Source of the DNA: Tanypteryx hageni
Lineage: Eukaryota > Arthropoda > Insecta > Odonata > Petaluridae
Reading direction: 5' to 3'
Length of the DNA: 64,000 nucleotides
Assembly: GCA_028673005.1 (NCBI GenBank)
Contig: CM054113.1
Location: forward strand, 171,228,837-171,292,836
Below are positions 1 through 11,415 of this stretch, piece by piece (the stretch's first letter is position 1; each line of letters begins with the position of its first letter). A program made the position numbers and the translations under genes. The notes under the pieces are model-generated. The model ran no database searches and was not told the DNA's origin. It saw only the letters and a list, made by a program, of their open reading frames with translations.

Positions 1-45
1 TCAGGAGTTCACCAGTGCTTTTGGCAAGCCACCATCAACCACTGG
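1..45 (+). CDS. CLINT1: EpsinR/CLINT1 exon, 3' part (cut by window edge)
   Basis: The window opens inside a coding exon. Reading from base 2 gives QEFTSAFGKPPSTT and then two bases of a Gly codon before a GTATTG donor at 46. The next exon (484) starts with the single base that completes this codon, so the phases agree. The EFTSAF motif is repeated as DFADFTSAF in the next exon. It resembles the acidic-phenylalanine motifs of EpsinR that bind the gamma-ear of AP-1 and GGA adaptors. The ENTH domain and earlier exons lie left of the window. The donor is not a strong consensus (GTATTG), so the end is likely rather than certain. Confidence 0.6.
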
Positions 46-483
46 GTATTGTCAGTTTTTCTTAACAGCTTTTAAGACTTTCCAATGTTATTTTTGTAAA
101 TGCGATATTTTCCTTGATGTTGTCTTCTAAAGGTAACTTAGATCTGTATGCCACAACCTCCTCGTTGCTCATAGTAATGGCGATTTTCTGCAAAAAATTT
201 GTGTAAATCTTAATCTTATCATATTAACGCAATGTAGTATGTGTATGGCTGATTCTGAGGATTTTAAAAGTTTTAATACTCTTTGTTGTTAAGCCCAATG
301 TAATGCAAAGAAAACTATTAGTTTTGTCATGAAATATGTAACAAAGAATTAATGTGAAATTCATGATATTGAAATACTTGGAAATGTTTTTTGTATTATG
401 ATGTGATAAGTTGGTAAAGCCAGAGTGGTGTATGAATTTTTCCTTTTTGAAGGGGTGATTTATTTTAAGCATGTATTTTTTAG

Positions 484-617
484 GGGAGTTGATGATGACT
501 TTGCTGATTTTACCAGTGCATTCAATGAAGGGAATAACAACATTAGTTCTGTGGAAGGAAATAACAAGTTGAATTCCCAACCACTTCAGAGTATTCAAAA
601 TAATGGTATTATCACAG
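484..617 (+). CDS. CLINT1: EpsinR/CLINT1 exon with DDDFADF adaptor motif
   Basis: This 134-bp exon lies between a TTTTTTAG acceptor and a GTGAGT donor. It enters in phase 2 and leaves in phase 1. The translation starts GVDDDFADFTSAFNEGNNN and ends QNNGIITG. DDDFADF matches the type of short acidic motif through which EpsinR (clathrin interactor 1, Golgi/endosome epsin) contacts AP-1 and GGA gamma-ear domains. Vertebrate CLINT1 has comparable GGFADFG and GDFGDW motifs in the same unstructured middle region. The rest of the exon is Asn/Gln/Ser-rich, as expected for a disordered clathrin-adaptor linker. Identification rests on these motifs together with the C-terminal exons. Confidence 0.75.
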
Positions 618-1529
618 GTGAGTGGTATTTTCTTCTTTGTATTAATTTCATAGAAATGATATGCCAAATTAAGTATTATTATTGTTAGTTTTTATGCATT
701 TCACTAACTTAGCCATTGATTTGATTATATACACATTGTTTTCATTCAGATGGATTCAAGGCAATATATTGTAAAGTCTGTGATTAAGTTAATGTTAAAT
801 TACCTTTATTTATTTCACATTTGAAATTGAAATACAATAACTGGATTAATTTTTGGTGGCCGTTCTCATTTATTGACTCAGATTATTTTTTAAAATATTA
901 AAGTTGAAAACGTATAAAACAGTTTTTAATTTGTTAAAGGTGATAAATTTGGATCTCATTCCCTGATATTAGAAACACTGTAGCTTATGTTTGAATAGTA
1001 GAAATACAAGGAAAGTTTAAATAGCTAAAATTGGTTTTGCTTTTATAAAATGTGTAAGTAGCATGTTTACTGTGCCTCCCTTTACCTGATTAGTATTTTT
1101 TGTGTATTAATTTATCCAGAGAATAGTGTTTGTTGTTCAATGTACCTACTTCTGCAGAGCATTGGTTAAAATTAAAGGAAATTACTTAATTTTAAATTGT
1201 TATTCTTAATTTTTAAGCAGTTATTGAGCTAGCAGATTTTCCTCTAGGAAGAATTCAGTATATAAATTATTATTTTTAGAGATTGGGTATATTCTTAGTT
1301 GAAAACTTGTCTTTATTGCACTGGATATACTTTTGAAGTATAAAAGGTTAATTTTGTAGCAAATTTGCTGTATCCATATCCTTTTAATTGATAGACCCTG
1401 GTTTTGTTAGTATTATTTTTGATTATTTTAATTTATTGGATGTGTTGGTGTTGCTCTTTCCATTTTTATCTTTCCTTTTACTAGCATATTGTTCACCAAA
1501 ACTGTTATTAATTTATATGTGATTTTTAG

Positions 1530-1649
1530 GTGGAAGCCAGTCTAATACGGATCTTCTGCTGGGACTGAGTACATTCTCTAATGATCCACTTGCCCTTCCA
1601 CAGTCTAACCCTGTATCCCCATTGGATAGTTGCCTTCCTCCTATCTCTG
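1530..1649 (+). CDS. CLINT1: EpsinR/CLINT1 exon; branch point between EpsinR tail and Tel2
   Basis: A 120-bp symmetrical exon (phase 1 in and out) lies between TTTTTAG and GTAAGC. It codes GSQSNTDLLLGLSTFSNDP and ends SPLDSCLPPISG, a low-complexity Ser/Pro/Leu segment like the disordered region of epsins. Its phase-1 donor fits two downstream acceptors, both giving open frames: 1935 (start of the Tel2 exon) and 24644 (next EpsinR exon). It is therefore the last exon shared by a predicted EpsinR-Tel2 fusion transcript and a predicted EpsinR-only transcript. Confidence 0.8.
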
Positions 1650-1934
1650 GTAAGCTATCTCCCATTGTAAATAAAACTGCTACTCTCCAATCTTATCAAA
1701 TAAGTTGGCTTGGCTTTATTTTGTTGCTAAATCAAGGTAGAGAAATTTTATTAATTGTTTTTACATTAATCAGCACATCACTGTAATTATGGTATTAATA
1801 TACTCTGAAGATAAAATTTTATGTGAATGGCAGTGAGAAATTGCCTTTTTGGAAATATTGAGTGTTACCTGGAATGGCTTTTTTCTTGCTGCTCACCCAG
1901 TTACGTGAGTGGATTTTTCACTGTCAACTTGCAG

Positions 1935-4795
1935 CTGCTGGTGATCAGAAGAAAGAATTGGAACAGGATGATTATATGATGGGGAAGAGCAGTGAAGATG
2001 CTGTCATGGCATTGTTGCCTCTGCTTAAACGAGGTGGAACCAAGGATGCATGGACCTGCCTGCATAAGCTGCATTTACTGCTCCTTCCTCATCCAGGAGA
2101 AACTGAGCATCGCCTGCGGATATCACGGTTTTATTATTGCCGAGTGGTGGAAGCCATGGTTGAAGGAATATGCAGTGGAGGAGCCCATTCTTTGATTGGT
2201 TTTCCCAGGAGGCTTCAAGACTTTATATTCATACAGGGTTATGCGGAGGACAGCCTATCAGCCCTCGCTGCAGGAATAAAGAAATGCCCAATAGAGTTGG
2301 AAGGGAATAAATGTCCGGAAAATACCTTCAGGCTAGTGGAATTGATTAAAAAGGTTGTCCAAGGTCCTGCGATGCTTGATATGCTTCTTAAATGTTGTCT
2401 GAAAAGTAATGAAAATGGGCTAGATTTGAAGACAGCTGCAGAATTCATTGATAAAGAGCAAGAATGGGCAAAATTGATGCATTTAATTGTTTCGCTACCA
2501 TCTCTGGTGGCCAATCATATGCAGAAAAATTTTCCCCTGGATTTCATTCCAGGTCATTACTGCTCTATGCTTTGTAGTTGTATTGCCAAACTTTTTGTCT
2601 CATTAGCTGAAGTAAAAGTGCCCTTGAACATGATTCGCCCTGCAAAGTTGCTCAGTAAAATCGCAGTGCATTTCCGAGGTTCCCTCGCCATTGAAAAGTT
2701 AATAGAACATTTTGTAGCATTGAGCCATCGTTCACAAAGAGCCCAAGTGATAATACCTGCTCTTATGAAGGAAGTAGATCCCAACTGCATTGAAGCATTG
2801 GCAGAAGTAATTTTGTGCTTTTGTGAATCACCATATCATGTAAGGCTAATTTTGGGCAATGAATGTCATAGAAACCAGAATTGGCTGTCTGTTATGTGCA
2901 CTAGAATACCCCTTATGACATACCATGGAAAAATGGGATGGTCTATGGGTGATGAGAAGATGCTTCACAACTTGGTGGGATATCTAGGTGGAGGAAAAGG
3001 AGGAGGTGAAAGGATAGTTGGGCTTCTGTGTCAGTTGATGGACGTGTGGGGAGACTCCAGCACCTGCAAGCACACTGGAGTCCAGCAACACCGTTGGGTT
3101 ACTGCATCTATAATAGCCTGTTGCTCACGAATCAATGCTTCCTATTGTTGGAGAGAAAGGCTAGATAAAAATATTTCTAGAGAAGAAAATGAAAATATTT
3201 CTGATTGTGGAGAAGATTTTGACAGCTATGACAAAGAGATTGACGAGAATTTTGATATGATTCTCTCCAAGTTATTTAGGGGAGTTATGTTTCACTTGGA
3301 GTCCCTCAGTTATCAGGTTCGAGTGATGGGCATGGTTGCAGGAGAGCTGGTGACAGACACTTTCAAATTTAAGATGCAACTTAACAATAAAGATCTTCCC
3401 CGTCCTAATTTTAAATATGATGAGCAAGATGAGTTAGTTACAAGCCTAAAAAGGTTATATTTGAGAAATTTTGATGAAAAAGAATCAAAAGTTAATGATT
3501 TAGAACAAATAGATGGGTGGTTTTTGCATGAAAAAGGTGTGAGAGATATAGTTGAAACTTTGGAGGATAAAAACAAGGAAAAATTTGGAACTAACCCTCT
3601 GAAAGACAAAATTTATAAAGATGAGGCGGAGGTTAATGACATTGACAGTGATGATGAATTTGAGCCATATGATATGTCGATGGATGTTACTGGTACTGAG
3701 GATTATGGTCCCATAACTTTGCATGATCTCTTAGATGTTTTGTCTGAGGGGCCAGCTGGTAAGCCAGAAAACGAAGGCCTTGAGATTAGGAATAGATATT
3801 TTGCATACTTGGAAAATTGTCCAGAAATAGTTAGGCGACAACTTGCTGCAAATGATGCTTCGATCGCCGAAGAATTACTCCTAGCACTTTTCCATTGCCA
3901 TGTAGTGGAAAATGCAGGTTATTCTATGAATCAAGTCACTTCTATAGTTATTGATTCAATGTCTGCTATTGCTGTAGCTCACCCTGTTGTTGGATCAAAA
4001 CTCCTCTGTGAACGAGTTTATTCTGAAAATTGTTCTATTAGAAACCGATTAGATGCTTTATTAGCCTTAGTGGAAAGTGCCAGAGAATTGAGTGGTTATT
4101 CAAATCGAAACCCTAAGACATCTGAAAATCCCTGTAGCTTAGTTGTTCAAGGAGCCGACAGGAGCACTGAAAAGGCTTGGAATTCAATTGTAAAGGAGCG
4201 CATAGAGTTGCAGACTCGTAGGTGGGGTTCATGTGTTATTGGAAGAAATGCTAACCAATGCAAACCTCAGGTGAATAAGTTTCTTGCAGTGGCTGGAAAT
4301 TTTATATTTCCATTGTTACTGCCAGAAGAGAAAGAGGCAGCAAATCGTCTAAAAAACTGGTTAACAAGAAATGGAGATGGAACGTATGATATTCTTGCTT
4401 CGCAGCTGATGTCATCAATAAGTACATTGGCCATGTTTTCATCAGGGTCAGCTCCAAGTCTAACTGGTCGTGTGGCTAGTGAAGTACTCGAGGCAGCGAG
4501 CTTAGGTTTATGTAATCCTGAAGCAAGTGTTAGACGTGAAGCTGCCAGAGCTGTGGGTGCTGCTGTATTTAGTGGTGCTCCAAATCCTTATAATGCATTG
4601 ATGTATGGTGCTGTGACAAAAGGTGATGACAGTCTTTTAACTGAGAGTTTCAGGAGACTCATAAAATGCATGAAACTGCTCCGTATAATGAGTGAGAATG
4701 ACCACGATGATGACTGTAGAGACCTTGCCTCAGAAGTAATAGCTCATGTAAAAGTTTGCATGTCGGTGAATATGAAATCACCTCTTCAGATCTAA
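1935..4795 (+). CDS. TELO2: Tel2/TELO2, single large terminal exon, predicted fused in frame to EpsinR
   Basis: Tel2 scaffolds the TTT complex (TELO2-TTI1-TTI2). With HSP90 and R2TP it helps PIK-related kinases (mTOR, ATM, ATR, SMG1, TRRAP) fold. The open frame runs uninterrupted from 1862 to the TAA at 4793-4795. Family signatures include SDDEFEPYDM (human SDDEFVPYDM) near residue 595 of that frame, whose DSDDE is the CK2-phosphorylated type of site bound by PIH1D1. They also include the Telomere_reg-2 region at about residues 620-745, ending RNRLDALLALVESARELSG, then KERIELQTRR, FLAVAGNFIFPLLL and a final DDDCRDLA. About 950 residues follow the acceptor, against 837 in human TELO2; the excess is mainly acidic linker. 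I start the exon at 1935, after CTTGCAG, because phase 1 there matches the donor at 1649. The first internal start codons (DDYMMG, about 1974) would give a stand-alone Tel2, which cannot be excluded. No intron interrupts the frame. Confidence 0.9.
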
Positions 4796-5155
4796 TATAT
4801 TTTATTGTTTTTATTGTAAAGAACTCAAAGGTAGTTCTAAGGAATTGCATTGTTAGCATGAAGTTTGCTGATAGTACATTTGGCTGTTGTTGTCTTTTAT
4901 ATGATATTTTTTTATGAATTAAACTCTGTTTTATAGACGTCTATTATTGATTAAGTTGAGACAGCTAAGTCACGTACAAGGTATTAGATAAAATCGTGCA
5001 GTAAAGAGGTTAATTATGGTTCAGTTTTACTATACTAATCAAGCATTAATGGTCAGAATTTAATAATCTTGTAATATTATTTATTGTTGAGAAAATAGAT
5101 ATACATCAAATGCTTATGCATGTATACTCATGTTAATTTAAGAAATTTGAATGAT

Positions 5156-5397
5156 AATAAACAAATATTCATTAATAAGGTACCTTTTATTTTCTTATGT
5201 GCCTCATAGGCAAAATAATTTTTACAAGTTAAATATGTACTTGTATACTAGGTTAAGAAAATTGACTGAAAAAACTAAGAAAATTCTCATTAATAACTTT
5301 TTATTAACTTCACTTTTATATATACAAGTTCTTGCTGCTTGCATACTGCAAGTGCTTAAAAAATCACCATACACCAAGATCTAAACTCATAAATAAA
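5156..5397 (+). terminator. Candidate polyadenylation signals for the Tel2-ending transcript
   Basis: Two AATAAA hexamers (5156-5161 and 5392-5397) lie 360-600 bp after the Tel2 stop in AT-rich DNA with no further open frame. Either could end the transcript that terminates in the Tel2 exon. The second is immediately before a transposon that begins at 5438. Choice between them cannot be made from sequence alone. Confidence 0.4.
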
Positions 5398-5437
5398 CCA
5401 ATGTGACAGCATTTGAACTACCCATTTAAATAAGATA

Positions 5438-8008
5438 CAGTAAAACCCCGTATTTACGTTATCGGAATGTAGGTTTTCCTGCTATTTACAACATTTTATA
5501 TGGGTCCCATCAATTTGCCTATGATTCCAATGTAAGTAAAACCCTGTATTTATGTTATTTCATTTTAAGTTTTCCCGCTATTTTTGTCATTTTACGTTAG
5601 AATTTCCAATTAAAAAAAAACAATTTAGCATGCGATTCCCAACAGTTTTAAACATTTCTCGGCTTAACTTGGCAAAAAAATCCGAACTCTTTTGGGCGAA
5701 GATTTTGAAAATGGCAGCAGAGTAGGAACAGTGCCCCTAGAGGCAGACATGAACTTTCTTTTCGAAACAGCACTTGGCCACTCACGTTAACAGATGTTAC
5801 TCTGGAACAGCACACTTGGAGATGGAAATGTGAACTCTTTTGGGTGAAAACTTCAAAACCTCGTACGTAAATCACACTAGCAGAGCATAAACAGCGCATC
5901 TAAATATGGAAATACAGCCAGTCCTCGACTTGTGACACTCCGGACTTAGGACATTTAAAATTTTGGAACGTGCTCCAGACTTAAGGTGCCCCTCCACACT
6001 TACGAGACACAGCCTGCCGGCCTGGCCGAAATGACATTTGGCACCTTAAGGTTGATTCAGGCTACAGTGTATACAGCAGGTAACAACACCCCACACAAAA
6101 CGTTCTACATTGTAATTTAACGTGATTGCACATGAGAATCAGTGAAGTCATTGTCTCCTTAAATCCCTTCCATACGAGTTATTAGATTTCGGACGATGAA
6201 AGACAGAGTGATTCCGAGCGTAATTAAAACTAGAGGAAGGAAGTAGTATCGATAAAACGCATTTTAAGCACGTAGGATAATTTATATTTCTGCAGCTGAG
6301 AAAACGGTGGTTACGTAACAGTGATTATGAAATTGTTATTTTTTGAGTGGCGTTACTCGACGTACGAGTCATGTAGTACAACAAATAAATATACAAATGT
6401 TATTACAGTGAACCCTCGATTTAACTTGAACTGACTTCGGATTTAACGGGCTCATGGCCGACGGCCATCTGGTTGCTGAGAATCAACTCCCTATCGGCGC
6501 TTTGTCTGCGATTTCAGACCACTCACCATCCATTGATGCCGAGGGCAGTCCATTTGCAAAGAGCTGCATTGCCTGACATTTGGTTCCTGTCTGATGTTTT
6601 TCTATACTTTTCAGTTATAGCCATAAAATTTTTGCCACTTTTGAACTTCCCACCCGGATCGTCGACGACACTTCTAGGGGAAAGTATGTTTGGTGAGGGT
6701 GTTGAGCGCCGATTGATGAAATAGTAAAGAGGCAGAATGAGGCAGTGGAAATACGAATTCATTTTTTATGCTGCACTTAGGGATACATTAGCTCGATTCT
6801 CGGTACCAAAAGATCTTCCGCAGGAGTTCGTACTTGCCGCGGTGATGTTTTTCGTGTCTGTGCATTATTATCTTACAAGACGGAAACAATGGGGAGTGGT
6901 ATGCTGAATGAAACAAAAGGCATGCTAATTTAAATTTTAAGGGGTGAAAGCATAAATCACTAGTTGAATGCAGTGATTGCTACAGGAACGGAGGAATTAA
7001 AAAAAAACGTTTCTGGGCAATTTTGGATTGTCATATTTATGTTCCAAGTCCTCAAACTGCCAACTATTCCAGTCTATTAGTTTTTGCACTTTTAGGTTGA
7101 TAAAAAACGTGATGTTTATAGAATATTAACGTAAATAGAAAAACCACATCGGTCAGAACTGAAGCGGCGAGAATGGGAGACTGTGAATGACATGCGCACA
7201 GAAATTTCAAAGTCATAATTATACATTCTTTTCAAATTAATTGAGTTTTACTGCATTAGGTAAACATATTCTTGTTTAACCGAGTACTGCATTTGACATT
7301 ATAAGATGTGGCCATTTTGCTTCGTCATAGCATATGATGAACTTTTGGATTTAGCGGACACCCTATCCCCTCAATTAGTCCATTAAATTGAGGGTTCACT
7401 GTAAGTATAATTTTTTAGATCAAATTGTTCTGCTATGGGTGTCACATTTCTTGCAGAGAATGGTTGATAGCACATACAAAAAACAGACTGGAAGCTGTGA
7501 GGACATCTTCTTTCTGGTGCAATGCACTTAAAAGGAAGTTAACTTATTGAAAAAAATCCTTGAATAGAAATCTCTAGTATGAGATACATTAAAAAATGAG
7601 AAAGCCATTGATGATTGACTGTTTAAAGGCTGGGCCAGTGGCATAGTTAGGTTCTTCGTCACCTAGGGGAAAGTCACAGAGATGTGCTGCCCCCCCCTTT
7701 GTTCCCTGTACAATTTTCCAGACAAATGTAATATGGAGAATGTAATGGAAACCCAGGCATACTATACTAGCATTTTAATTCGGCATATATTTTAATATTA
7801 TTATTATTAAAAAAGTGTGCTGGTTAAGTAAATGAATAAATAGATTTATACTCTTTATAAACTTAGCTCTTTTAACACTGATTTTATTATTAGTCACTGT
7901 AAGAAATGAGCGAGCTTAAAAGTAAAATAAGTATACCTATTTTTCCTTTTCCCGCAATTTACACTTTTTCCCAGGTCCCTAGAAAAGTATAAATAAGGGG
8001 TTTTACTG
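5438..8008. mobile_element. Pogo/Tigger-type DNA transposon, non-autonomous, with nested insertion
   Basis: The left end CAGTAAAACCCCGTATTTA and the complement of the right end (CAGTAAAACCCCTTATTTA) form terminal inverted repeats, flanked by TA (5436-5437 and 8009-8010). The superfamily is inferred from the TA target and CAGT ends. No transposase was found. A second element (6406-7401) is inserted inside, so the original length is about 1.6 kb. The terminal 97 bp are repeated directly at 5438 and 5535. Inside are two lone fragments that look like other transposon ends: CAGTCCTCGACTTGTGACAC at 5911 and a hAT-like CAGTGGCATAGTTAGG at about 7639. Confidence 0.75.
6406..7401. mobile_element. Pogo/Tigger-type element nested inside the 5438-8008 element
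   Basis: Inverted ends CAGTGAACCCTCGATTTAA and, reversed, CAGTGAACCCTCAATTTAA are flanked by TA at 6404-6405 and 7402-7403. The element is 996 bp long. No transposase frame is visible, and the short open frames inside do not resemble known proteins. It is younger than its host element because it splits it. Confidence 0.75.
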
Positions 8009-8010
8009 TA

Positions 8011-10407
8011 ATAGTTTTCATTTTCTGTGAAATTAAGGCATCTGGAATTTCTAAATTTCTCTGGCAATCGGCTCTTGTTCAAGTTTTTGAATTTCAAGTT
8101 TCATGGCTCAGATTGCCGTTTCAGGAATGACTATAATCATCATTAACCCCTCAATGTCATCATATGTGCAGGGCACTGACCCTATAAACATTACATGCCA
8201 TTGTCATACATGCACTGCACCGACCCTGGACGTTTGGCTTAATTTTGCTTTTACCTGATCAAATATTACAGTATCTATTTTTTGTTTATATATTCTATTA
8301 GAGTAAGGTTTGGCATTTATTTTTGTTTAATTTTAAATTTATAATGCCTTATTTTAAAAGATATTGCATTATTATTTCGGTACTTTTTTTGCTGCTGCAT
8401 GAAATTTTGAATTTTAGCCTTCCATATCTCTCAAACCTATGATGAGGCGATTTTCATTTTGACTCAAAAGGGCCATCTGTAAGTGATTTGGAAGTGTGGG
8501 CGAGATTTATGAGGATTTCATGTCACTTTTGTTTACTTCAGCAGAATCTCTTGGCCATGTGTTCTCTATCCACGAACTTTTTTAGAGCAAGGCAATAAGA
8601 CAATGTGGGTCTTCTAAACAGCCTCACTTATCTCCGAAGGATAAGGATCAGCATAAGCCATTATAGAAAAGGATGAGCAAGAAAGCTAAAAGCCTAATAT
8701 GCCGACTGATCCCATGAGTGTTTTTACGTTGTATGTTTCTCGCATCTATACAGACATACTGAAAGAAGTCTTTCCCCTGAACGGTGTAGGTTTTTTATTT
8801 TTTCTGTGATTTGTTTGCATTTGTGTATTCCATTTGTGCGTTTTTAATTGTGTATTTTGTGTTGTTTTAGTTGTGTTTATCCGCTCTGTGACGTCTCTCA
8901 CTCTTGAGATGAATATTTTTTTTATGCATCAATGCTTGAGAGCTATATTTAAATGGGGGAAGAAGGGTCTTCGGGTCTGGGGTAGTGCTTGGTTCAACAT
9001 CTCTCAAGGACAATATAATGAGATTGAGAGAAGGAAACACATCTGACATCAATGTACAAACTAGCCGTCTTGACTGAAGGTGTAATCAGAGTGCATGGGA
9101 AGTGCTTGGATCGCACAACAAATATTCTCTTGCTGCTCTGAAGAAGTTAGTCGTAGGGAAGCATTTACGCTGTACAGAGGGAGCTCGTTTTTTCTGTGAT
9201 TACTTTTGCTTAATTTCTAAGAGGTTAAAAGAGTTGAAGTTATCATGGCATCAACCAGCAGATAAAGGCAGGCAATACCTGGTGATAAAAACAGGACGGA
9301 ATACTTAACTTGAAAGTGAGTGGAAGAGAGTGTCAGTTCAGACAGTGATAGTGGGAATCATATTGACGATTGTACTCAAATTACTAAGGTAAAAACCTAT
9401 ATTTTTGGCATTTTTTTGTGAGTGGGCAAACCACCTCTTTCTTCTGCCCCTGTGTACTTCTAGCATCTTTGTTTATCCTTATTTAAATGTTTTTCCAATA
9501 AACTTACGAGGAAGATGTAGAAATCTATGATAAAGCAGTATACATGAAGTAATCCGTAAACCTGGAATAAAGACGTGTGATATAGCGCTTCTGTGATTTC
9601 TTAAAATACTTCATCAAACCATTTCACTCAAGAAATTCATAAAAAAATGTAAAAAGCTATAGTATAAACGCTCAGTTTTATGCAAATTCTCAAAAAATTT
9701 CAGATGAATCCAATGAATAGGTAAAAAGTTATGCATTTTTTTGTAAGTTTACTCCGGATTAGCTAATTCATTTAAATCTCCGCCGACCTCCGGGTTGGCT
9801 TTGATTTAAATGCCCTCTTCGCTTGAGTGGCCTATATGTTATACTAAAATTTATGCAAAAATTAGGATATTTTGTGTTAGGATTATGGCGTTATCATTTT
9901 AGTACGTATACGGATAAAAAAATTAATTTAAAGTTATCACGTCAACATATGTATATGTCGTTGGCTGGAATCAAATATTATAATGCAGTGTAAACATTAA
10001 ATCAGTGTTGTTGAAGTATGGAAAATCAATTCCCATTGAAAGGCATTGGAGTCTTTGCTATGGTAGTTAATATTTTCATTGTTGAAAACTGAAAAACTTT
10101 TTATAATTTTATGATTAAAATCGAATTTTTATACAAATTCAGCATGGATTTGAAAAATAAGCTTCATTCTTTCATCCACAGTATGGTGCATGTCCCAGCT
10201 TTGTATCTTAGTTGTAAATAATTTAAAAAAGCAATTTTATATAGCCCTGCAGCATTTTCAATGCTTTTCTTATGGGTGTTTGAAATAGGACGTTGGGGTA
10301 AAATATACCCCTTAAATATAACTTTTTCTGGAATTTCGGATTTTTCCTAATGGCCTATCTTCATGCTAAATTTCAGCTCAGTAGCACTTTTAGAAGTACC
10401 TTAGGTT

Positions 10408-10420
<13 letters not shown>
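8011..10420. other. Intronic AT-rich DNA without recognisable gene
   Basis: No open frame with recognisable protein similarity and no paired transposon ends were found. The segment at 10284-10410 (a GGTAAAATATACCCC-type stretch followed by TTTTTCTGGAATTTCGG) resembles 12140-12260 and is probably an old diverged repeat. A TTAACCCCTCAATGTCATC stretch at 8144 could be a lone piggyBac-like end, but no partner was seen. Confidence 0.4.
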
Positions 10421-10477
<57 letters not shown>

Positions 10478-10490
10478 TATATACATACAC
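10414..10490. repeat. (TA)n microsatellite, left flank of the 10492 element
   Basis: An almost uninterrupted run of alternating A and T ends in ATACATACACA directly at the left terminus of the transposon at 10492. A matching TG/TA run begins on the other side (11337), which suggests one microsatellite split by the insertion. Confidence 0.9.
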
Positions 10491-10491
10491 A

Positions 10492-11336
10492 CCGTATCTG
10501 CCCGAATGTAAGCAGATGTTTTTTGTCAGAATCTATCATGAAAAAATCACCCCTCGGCTTATATGCGAGTCCGAGAAAAAATTTGGTCTCGTAGTCACCC
10601 ATAGATGGCAGTACATTTCCCATTGCCATCGCGATCAAATAATAGTACCGATTCTATTTTTGCTAAAGTAAATATCTGACCTACGATGAATATTAATGAA
10701 TAAATAATAAAAGCTAGAACATTTAATTTAGCAGTGCCCGTGTTTTGTTGCTGTTGTTACTTGTTCTATAGTTTCTAAATGCTATTGGATATTACTTAGC
10801 TGTTGTCGTTATTGATACAGCCATTGTAATGTTTGTATGCATGTTAAAATCTCATTCATGAATTCTATTAAAATTGCGTATATTGACTACGCAGACGATT
10901 ACGTAAAATGCGATGACGGCTTTTGATGCTCAAGAGTTTGAATTTCGCTTAAACTTTACATGGAACATGTATAATTATAAAAACGCAATTTCTTAAGGCA
11001 ATGTAAATGCTAATTTCATTGGAAATAGACTTGGATGAAAAATTATCTGGGCGAGGTCGCTAATGCTTTATTTAAGCTGTAGCGAAAATAAAGATGAATG
11101 CAATTATCGTCACTAAATGTGGAACATTATTCAACAATGCGAAATTATTAATTGGAGTAATATTTAAAAATGTCAACAACTAAACTATTTCCCAATCTTT
11201 TCTTTGATCTCGGATAATGTATTCTAGGCCGTGTATGCATACCCGGTACACTTCAGCATAAAATCTACGAAATTTACTTTTTTGTCAAAAAATGGTGGAA
11301 ATTTTTGGGGGGTCGGCTTATATTGGAGCAAATACG
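10492..11336. mobile_element. Pogo-like non-autonomous element inserted in a TA microsatellite
   Basis: The ends CCGTATCTGCCCGAATGTAAGC and, reversed, CCGTATTTGCTCCAATATAAGC are inverted repeats with shared subterminal sequence (TCGGCTTAT motifs). A second copy in opposite orientation occupies 15249-16200 and matches along most of its length, for example around the stretch resembling AGCATCAAAAGCC. The clean TA duplication is not readable because the flanks are repeats. No transposase coding was seen. Confidence 0.7.

Positions 11337-11404
<68 letters not shown>
11337..11404. repeat. (TG)n(TA)n microsatellite, right flank of the 10492 element
   Basis: TGTGTGTGTG is followed by about 27 TA units. 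It lies between the right end of the 10492-11336 element and the left end of the next element (11416). It produces long spurious Ile-Tyr open frames on both strands. Confidence 0.9.
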
Positions 11405-11406
<2 letters not shown>

Positions 11407-11415
11407 TATGCCATA

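Noticed and set aside
224..688. Overlapping open frames on both strands
   Set aside because: Only 484-617 on the + strand has splice sites and EpsinR-like residues. The minus frame is its shadow plus AT-rich noise.
1862..1934. Extending the Tel2 protein upstream (MAFFLLLTQLREWIFHCQ)
   Set aside because: The stretch is hydrophobic, precedes the phase-matched CTTGCAG acceptor and ends in a polypyrimidine-like tract. It reads better as intron end than as a Tel2 N terminus, which in the family begins near the SSEDAVMAL region.
7639..7900. A hAT MITE starting CAGTGGCATAGTTAGG
   Set aside because: The only candidate right end (CACTG near 7900) has no matching 8-bp duplication, so only a lone end is supported.
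8144..8170. TTAACCCCTCAATGTCATC as a piggyBac left end
   Set aside because: No complementary end next to TTAA was found in the following 3 kb.
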